A DNA stretch of 47,638 bases from Candidatus Lightella neohaematopini. Its GTDB lineage: Bacteria > Pseudomonadota > Gammaproteobacteria > Enterobacterales > Enterobacteriaceae. Position 1 is the first letter of the stretch. The number at the start of each line of letters is the position of its first letter. Location: positions 1-47,638 of the forward strand of contig JAOBJO010000004.1 of the NCBI GenBank assembly GCA_025728535.1, written 5' to 3'. Both the position numbers and the translations under genes were made by a program. Under the pieces are notes generated by a model that had not been told where the DNA came from, did not search any database, and worked only from the letters and a program-made list of their open reading frames with translations. Shown piece by piece: positions 42,060-47,638 of the stretch.

Positions 42060-42250
42060 AATTTGATATTTTTACTATTTAACAACAGCATTAAATTTAT
42101 AACAAATTCTAATAAATCTAGAATAGATCTTCTAATAAAGATAGAATATTATAAATCTTGTTTATTTTTGTTATATTTTAATGCTTTTATTGTGATATCT
42201 ATTACTAAATAAGCTAAAATATTTTTAATAAAACAACTACTTTTATTAAA
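42060..42250 (+). pseudogene. Possible ubiJ remnant
   Basis: The segment around 42083-42190 translates with a NKSR...IKIEYYKSCLFLLYFN pattern that resembles the start of UbiJ (SRLLGKVLRVEVKGFS..LILVFSE), and it lies where ubiJ belongs, between the ubiE and ubiB relics. The match is short and the composition is misleading; I also saw a weaker resemblance to UbiB here. Position is the main argument. Confidence 0.3.
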
Positions 42251-42549
42251 AAATTAATTACTTTTATGAATTCAATTATAAAAATTATAATTTATTTAGT
42301 ATAGTTTTAAATAAAATAATTAATAACAATAATAAATTTAAATTAGTAATATTTTTTACATAATTTATATATCAATATGTTTTAAATAGTTAATTTATTA
42401 AACATAAGTATAGTTAACATTAATGAAACACATTAAAAAATTATTATCGATAATTTCATAGATTATATTAATTTATAGCAATAAATAATTTTATTATTTT
42501 ATTAAGTTTTTTACTAAAATAGTATTTTTACTATTTAAAAAAATAGTCT

Positions 42550-43545
42550 AAATTTTTAGGTAAAGAAATTTAAAATTAGTTATATAATAATTAGATTTGG
42601 TATAAATAAAATTTAGTCGAATGTTGTTTACTAGATATAATATTTATTCTAACTAATATAGTTAAATAATTAACTAAGTTACAAAATAAAGTTAGTATAC
42701 TAAATAAATTAATTATGTCTTTTTAATTAGAAAAATTTATAATAGGTAATATTATTAATATTTAGTTTAATAATTTTTAATATAAAAAACCAATAGTACT
42801 GTATTTAATTATTTAGGTGTATGTAGTATATTTGAAAAAAATAGTAAAATATTATACATTAAAAAAATATATCTTGATTTTATAAAAAATTCCATAATTA
42901 TAGAGTATATGTGTTGTATCAATAAATAACACAGAGAATTAAAAAAATGTGTTATAAATATGAAATTTTTTAACTAACACGGAGTATAAATATTTAGTAA
43001 TAATTTTTTATGGTACTATACATCTAGTAACTATATTAGTTAATTACTAAACCTAATAAACTAAAATTTATTAACTTAAATTATAAAATAACTAGTTTTT
43101 AAATAAAACAATAATTGTTTTTTTGAGTAAAAAAATATAATTGTTATTTTAACTATAGTGATAATAAAATTATAGAATTGTACGTTAATAATAGGTTTTT
43201 TATCAAAAATAAATATTGATAATTTACTATTTATCATATTTATAGATTATAGTTTTAAAAACTATTACCAGAAATATCTTTTAATAAAATTTTATTTAAT
43301 TTATTTAAAATTATAAAAAAATTTAATATGATGATTTAGTCAAAAACTTACATTTTTAAGAAAAATTATACTATCTGTAAATAGTATAAATTATGTCCTC
43401 TTAATTAAATTCACATAAAATAGTCAAACTGTTTTTAGAAATTAGTTAAACTATTAAGTTAGTATAATATCTAATTTTATGATTTATTTATCAGAACTAC
43501 TAAAAAATTATTGATAATAATATTCAAACTATAAATTTATAATAT
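42550..43545 (+). pseudogene. ubiB: Decayed ubiB (ubiquinone biosynthesis kinase-like protein)
   Basis: Three clear blocks follow UbiB order. IKFSRMLFTRYNIYSN (from 42606) matches IKFGQMLSTRRDLFPP. KPIVLYLII-stop-VYVVYLKKN (from 42787) matches KPLASASIAQVHTARLKSN. PEISFNKILFNLFKIIKKFN (from 43268) matches [20 protein letters not shown], continuing to KIVKLFLEIS near 43417-43445 (KTAKPFLESW). Stops, frame changes and a loss of roughly 80 codons in the middle show it is dead. UbiB is an atypical kinase-fold ATPase needed for ubiquinone synthesis. The edges are approximate. Confidence 0.87.
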
Positions 43546-44089
43546 ACGATGTAAAATAATTATCTTATAATATAAAATGTAATTGTAAAAAATATAATAT
43601 GATTATATATTATTATAATAGTATTAGTATAATAATTATGAATAATTTATTAAATAAAAAATAATAATTACATTAGTTGTCGTACTAATTACTATATATA
43701 GTGTTAACGATAACTAATCCAAAATATTATAAAAAATAATTTATATAATTAAATATTAATAATATTTAAAGATTTAAAAATTTTTTTTAAAATTCTAGAA
43801 TAGAAAAAATAGTAATAATTACTAATTAATAAATCTATTTTTAGAGATTACAAAATTTCTAAAAAAGTTTTAAAAAAATGAAACTATTTACTATTTAATA
43901 ACCTTAAATAATATAATATTCTATTACTGTAGAATTTATTTTAGTTAAATAGATAGAATTATATTAGAATTAAGTTTAAGTAAAAAAAGAGTTACACAAT
44001 ATAGATAATTTAATAATGTTTTTACAGTTACTAATATTAGTAAATAATTTTTGTAATCTAATAGCAAAAAAAGATACTGAAACTTAATA
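43546..44089. other. Unassigned decayed DNA between the ubiB and ubiD relics
   Basis: About 540 bp with no open frame and nothing I can align securely. By position it could hold the end of ubiB, leftovers of the tat and rfaH genes found here in E. coli, and the first 140 or so codons of ubiD, which would begin near 43640-43670. Confidence 0.5.
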
Positions 44090-45095
44090 AACTAACAAAA
44101 AATTATTAAATCAGATTCATACAAAAAACTATACTACCAGTTTAAACACAACAAACTATTAATTATCTAGAGTATTAATATAATAAAAAAATTTAGGTAT
44201 TTAAGAACAATAAATAGTTAATAAAAATAAAATTACAATGTATTAGTCTAATTAAACAGACATAGTACCAGATTTAAAAAAAATAGCAACAATTAATAAC
44301 AATAAAAAATTTTTTCTGTAATTATATAGTAATAGAAGTTGATCCAGTAACCACTATACTATTACTATATTATTAAGTACATTACTAAAACACTATTTTA
44401 TTAATTTATGCAAAAAAAATAAAAGATAGAATTAGTAAAATATGTATCTTATAATTTACGAATACTTAACAATGTAGAAATAATTTTAGAAGGTTATTTA
44501 TAATCTAATTATTTAGTTGTAGAATAATCTTATAATGATTATAAATGGTACTATAACAAAAAAAAGATAAGTTTCTAGTAATAATTATTCTATATAATTA
44601 GAAGAAGAATATTATTTATCATGCCACTCATATTAATAGTCTTTTAAAAAAAATCATTAAAACTTAACATAGTTTCGAACGAAATATTTGTTCTAAAAGT
44701 TCAAAATAAATTTTTAGAAATACAAAATTTTAATTTACTATCTTCTTGATGTTCTTATAAATTATAGTATCTAAAAAAATATTAGATACGTTACAGTAAT
44801 TATGATTAGTGCTTGGTTATTTTTTAAAATTATTTATATACAATAAGTATATTATTATATGTAATAATAATATAATGTAGGTAATAATTATACACGCTAA
44901 TTTAATAAGAGGTAATTTAATACTAAATAATATTCTAAAATACCACTTAAATTTTACTTCTCAAAAATTAATATTAATTCTAAAAATAATATTAGTACTA
45001 TTAATAAATGGTGAGATAAAGTAAACTATAAATCGGATGAATTAATAAGTATAAGTAAAAATATAAAAAAATTAAATAATAATTTAAACTATTAA
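44090..45095 (+). pseudogene. ubiD: Decayed ubiD (3-octaprenyl-4-hydroxybenzoate decarboxylase)
   Basis: NLGI-stop-EQ-stop-IVNKNKITM (from 44190) matches NLGIYRQQLIGKNKLIM. AEI-type EIILEGYL (from 44477) matches EIVLEGYI. SYNDYKWYYN (44528) matches PYGDHTGYYN. NIIYHATHIN (44618) matches AIYHSTYTG. NEIFVLKVQNKFLEIQNF (44678) matches NEVFVPILQKQFPEIVDF with CSYKL after it. NSKNNISTINKW (44986) matches GSKMGLDATNKW. Around 20 stops and at least three frame changes show long decay. It lies directly upstream of fre, as in E. coli. Confidence 0.92.
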
Positions 45096-45110
45096 TTATT
45101 AGATTATAAT

Positions 45111-45800
45111 ATGCCTATTATAGAATGCTCATTATATTCATTAAAAAAGATTACTAAATTTGCTTATCAGGTACGTTTAAAATTAACAAATAATATTTCT
45201 TTTACAGCAGGACAATATCTATTATTACTAATAGATAATAATAAATATCCATTTTCTTTAGCATCATCACCGCTAAACAAAAATTTTATAGAATTACATA
45301 TTGGATCATCGATGTTTAATCAAAAAATAATAGATATAATTAGTTATATATCGTATAAAAAAATTATTTTAATAGATATACCTCACGGTAATGCTTGGTT
45401 AAGAGTAAACGATTATCCTATTATGTTAATAGTTGGAGGAACTGGTTTCTCTTATGCTCAATCTATATTACTTACAATTACTAAAAAACAACCTAATAAA
45501 AAAATTATATTTTATTGGGGGGTAAAAAACGTTTATGATTTTTATAATTTAGATAAATTAAAATTAATTAATAAAAAATTAAGTAATATTTTAATTAGAT
45601 TAATAGTAGAAAATCATCATCATGTATGGAAAGATAATACAGGAACAGTTTTAGATTTATTAAAATACTATAAAATTAATATAAGAAAATATGATTTATA
45701 TTTAGCTGGACCATATAATATGATTATTAATATAATAAAATTTTTTAGTAAACATAAAAATATTGCTCCAAAAAATATTTTTACTGATATAACTATTTAA
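45111..45800 (+). CDS. fre: NAD(P)H-flavin reductase
   Basis: Fre reduces free flavins with NAD(P)H; in E. coli reduced flavin can help activate ribonucleotide reductase. The 229-residue protein (233 in E. coli) has ISFTAGQYLLLLID, the flavin-binding YPFSLASSP, IPHGNAWLR, and the nucleotide-binding GGTGFSYAQSILLT, with GPYNMI near the C-terminus. It is intact although its ubi neighbours are dead. The stop is 9 bp from the start of the second rRNA repeat. Confidence 0.94.
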   Translation: MPIIECSLYSLKKITKFAYQVRLKLTNNISFTAGQYLLLLIDNNKYPFSLASSPLNKNFIELHIGSSMFNQKIIDIISYISYKKIILIDIPHGNAWLRVNDYPIMLIVGGTGFSYAQSILLTITKKQPNKKIIFYWGVKNVYDFYNLDKLKLINKKLSNILIRLIVENHHHVWKDNTGTVLDLLKYYKINIRKYDLYLAGPYNMIINIIKFFSKHKNIAPKNIFTDITI

Positions 45801-45838
45801 TAATAAAATAACCTAACTATTTTTTACTACAAATCAAC

Positions 45839-46003
45839 TTGACATAATAAAAAAACAGTGTACGCTTTTTTATTTATATTCATTGTTCTTTAACAATAAA
45901 TTGTGTAGGCACTCAAGATTAATATTAGTATTTTAGATAATATTGAGATATATAATGTTAGTTAATTACTTACTAAATTATATTTCACGTATTATCTTGT
46001 AGT
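45839..46003 (+). promoter_or_regulatory. rRNA promoter and antitermination leader, copy 2
   Basis: Same signals as the first copy: TTGACA at 45839-45844, TACGCT at 45861-45866, boxA TGTTCTTTAACA at 45884-45895, and the left arm of the RNase III stalk at 45899-45916, pairing with 47609-47626. Confidence 0.72.
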
Positions 46004-47581
<1,578 letters not shown>

Positions 47582-47638
47582 CTTATTAAGTAATATAATA
47601 AGTATACCTTGAGTGTCTACACAAATTTTTGTTATTTT

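Noticed and set aside
42901-43143. Several short inverted repeats in the ubi relic region
   Set aside because: Arms are 6-9 bp of nearly pure A/T, which is expected by chance.

Overview
The window looks like part of the chromosome of a long-term, host-restricted gammaproteobacterial endosymbiont of enterobacterial ancestry. Coding DNA is extremely AT-rich, noncoding DNA even more so, proteins are lysine/asparagine/isoleucine-rich, genes are packed tightly, and no mobile element or CRISPR array is visible. Gene order is that of an E. coli-like ancestor with blocks removed: 16S-tRNAIle-tRNAAla-tRNAAsp-gloB-rnhA-dnaQ-gmhA-gpt-thrW; the atp operon with mnmG; rsmI-rnpB-yqjA-alx-ileX-rpoD-dnaG-rpsU-tsaD-folB-uppP-cca-hldE-ribB-plsC; yfaE-nrdBA-(ubiG)-gyrA; rsmD/ftsY-rpoH; and ubi genes-fre-16S. 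A lone flgN homologue hints at a retained flagellum. Among symbionts I know, a Wigglesworthia-like (tsetse) lineage is the best fit, but this is inference and untested.

Layout. 1-2162: 16S rRNA and four tRNAs, with 23S and 5S missing. 2167-5371: gloB, rnhA, dnaQ, a frameshifted gmhA, gpt and tRNA-Thr. 5381-13834: the eight ATP synthase subunit genes and mnmG on the minus strand. 13983-16946: rsmI, RNase P RNA, two membrane protein genes and tRNA-Ile2. 17004-27067: the rpoD-dnaG-rpsU macromolecular synthesis operon divergent from tsaD-folB-uppP, then cca, a kinase-only hldE, ribB and plsC. 27076-34163: class Ia ribonucleotide reductase with its ferredoxin, a decayed ubiG, and gyrA. 34169-41280: rplY, sodA, flgN, marC, pitA, a DUF1820 gene, rsmD, ftsY and rpoH. 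41281-45110: 3.8 kb with no open gene that still carries recognisable corpses of ubiE, probably ubiJ, ubiB and ubiD in ancestral order. 45111-47638: fre, then a second copy of the 16S region that appears identical to the first.

How it fits together. Information processing (rpoD, rpoH, dnaG, dnaQ, gyrA, rpsU, rplY, tRNA processing and modification) and proton-driven ATP synthesis are kept intact. Ubiquinone synthesis is being erased at four or five separate genes in this window. The LPS-heptose branch (gmhA, hldE) is damaged. NrdA/NrdB, YfaE and Fre form a retained deoxynucleotide-supply set. None of the six tRNA genes encodes its CCA end, so the retained Cca enzyme should be needed for every one of them.

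I found no new multi-gene system such as defence, secretion or a biosynthetic cluster. The most notable signals are the fossil ubi genes, a perfect 23+1+23 bp palindrome inside uppP, and the orphaned, duplicated 16S regions. Homology calls rest on comparison with remembered family sequences, not on searches.
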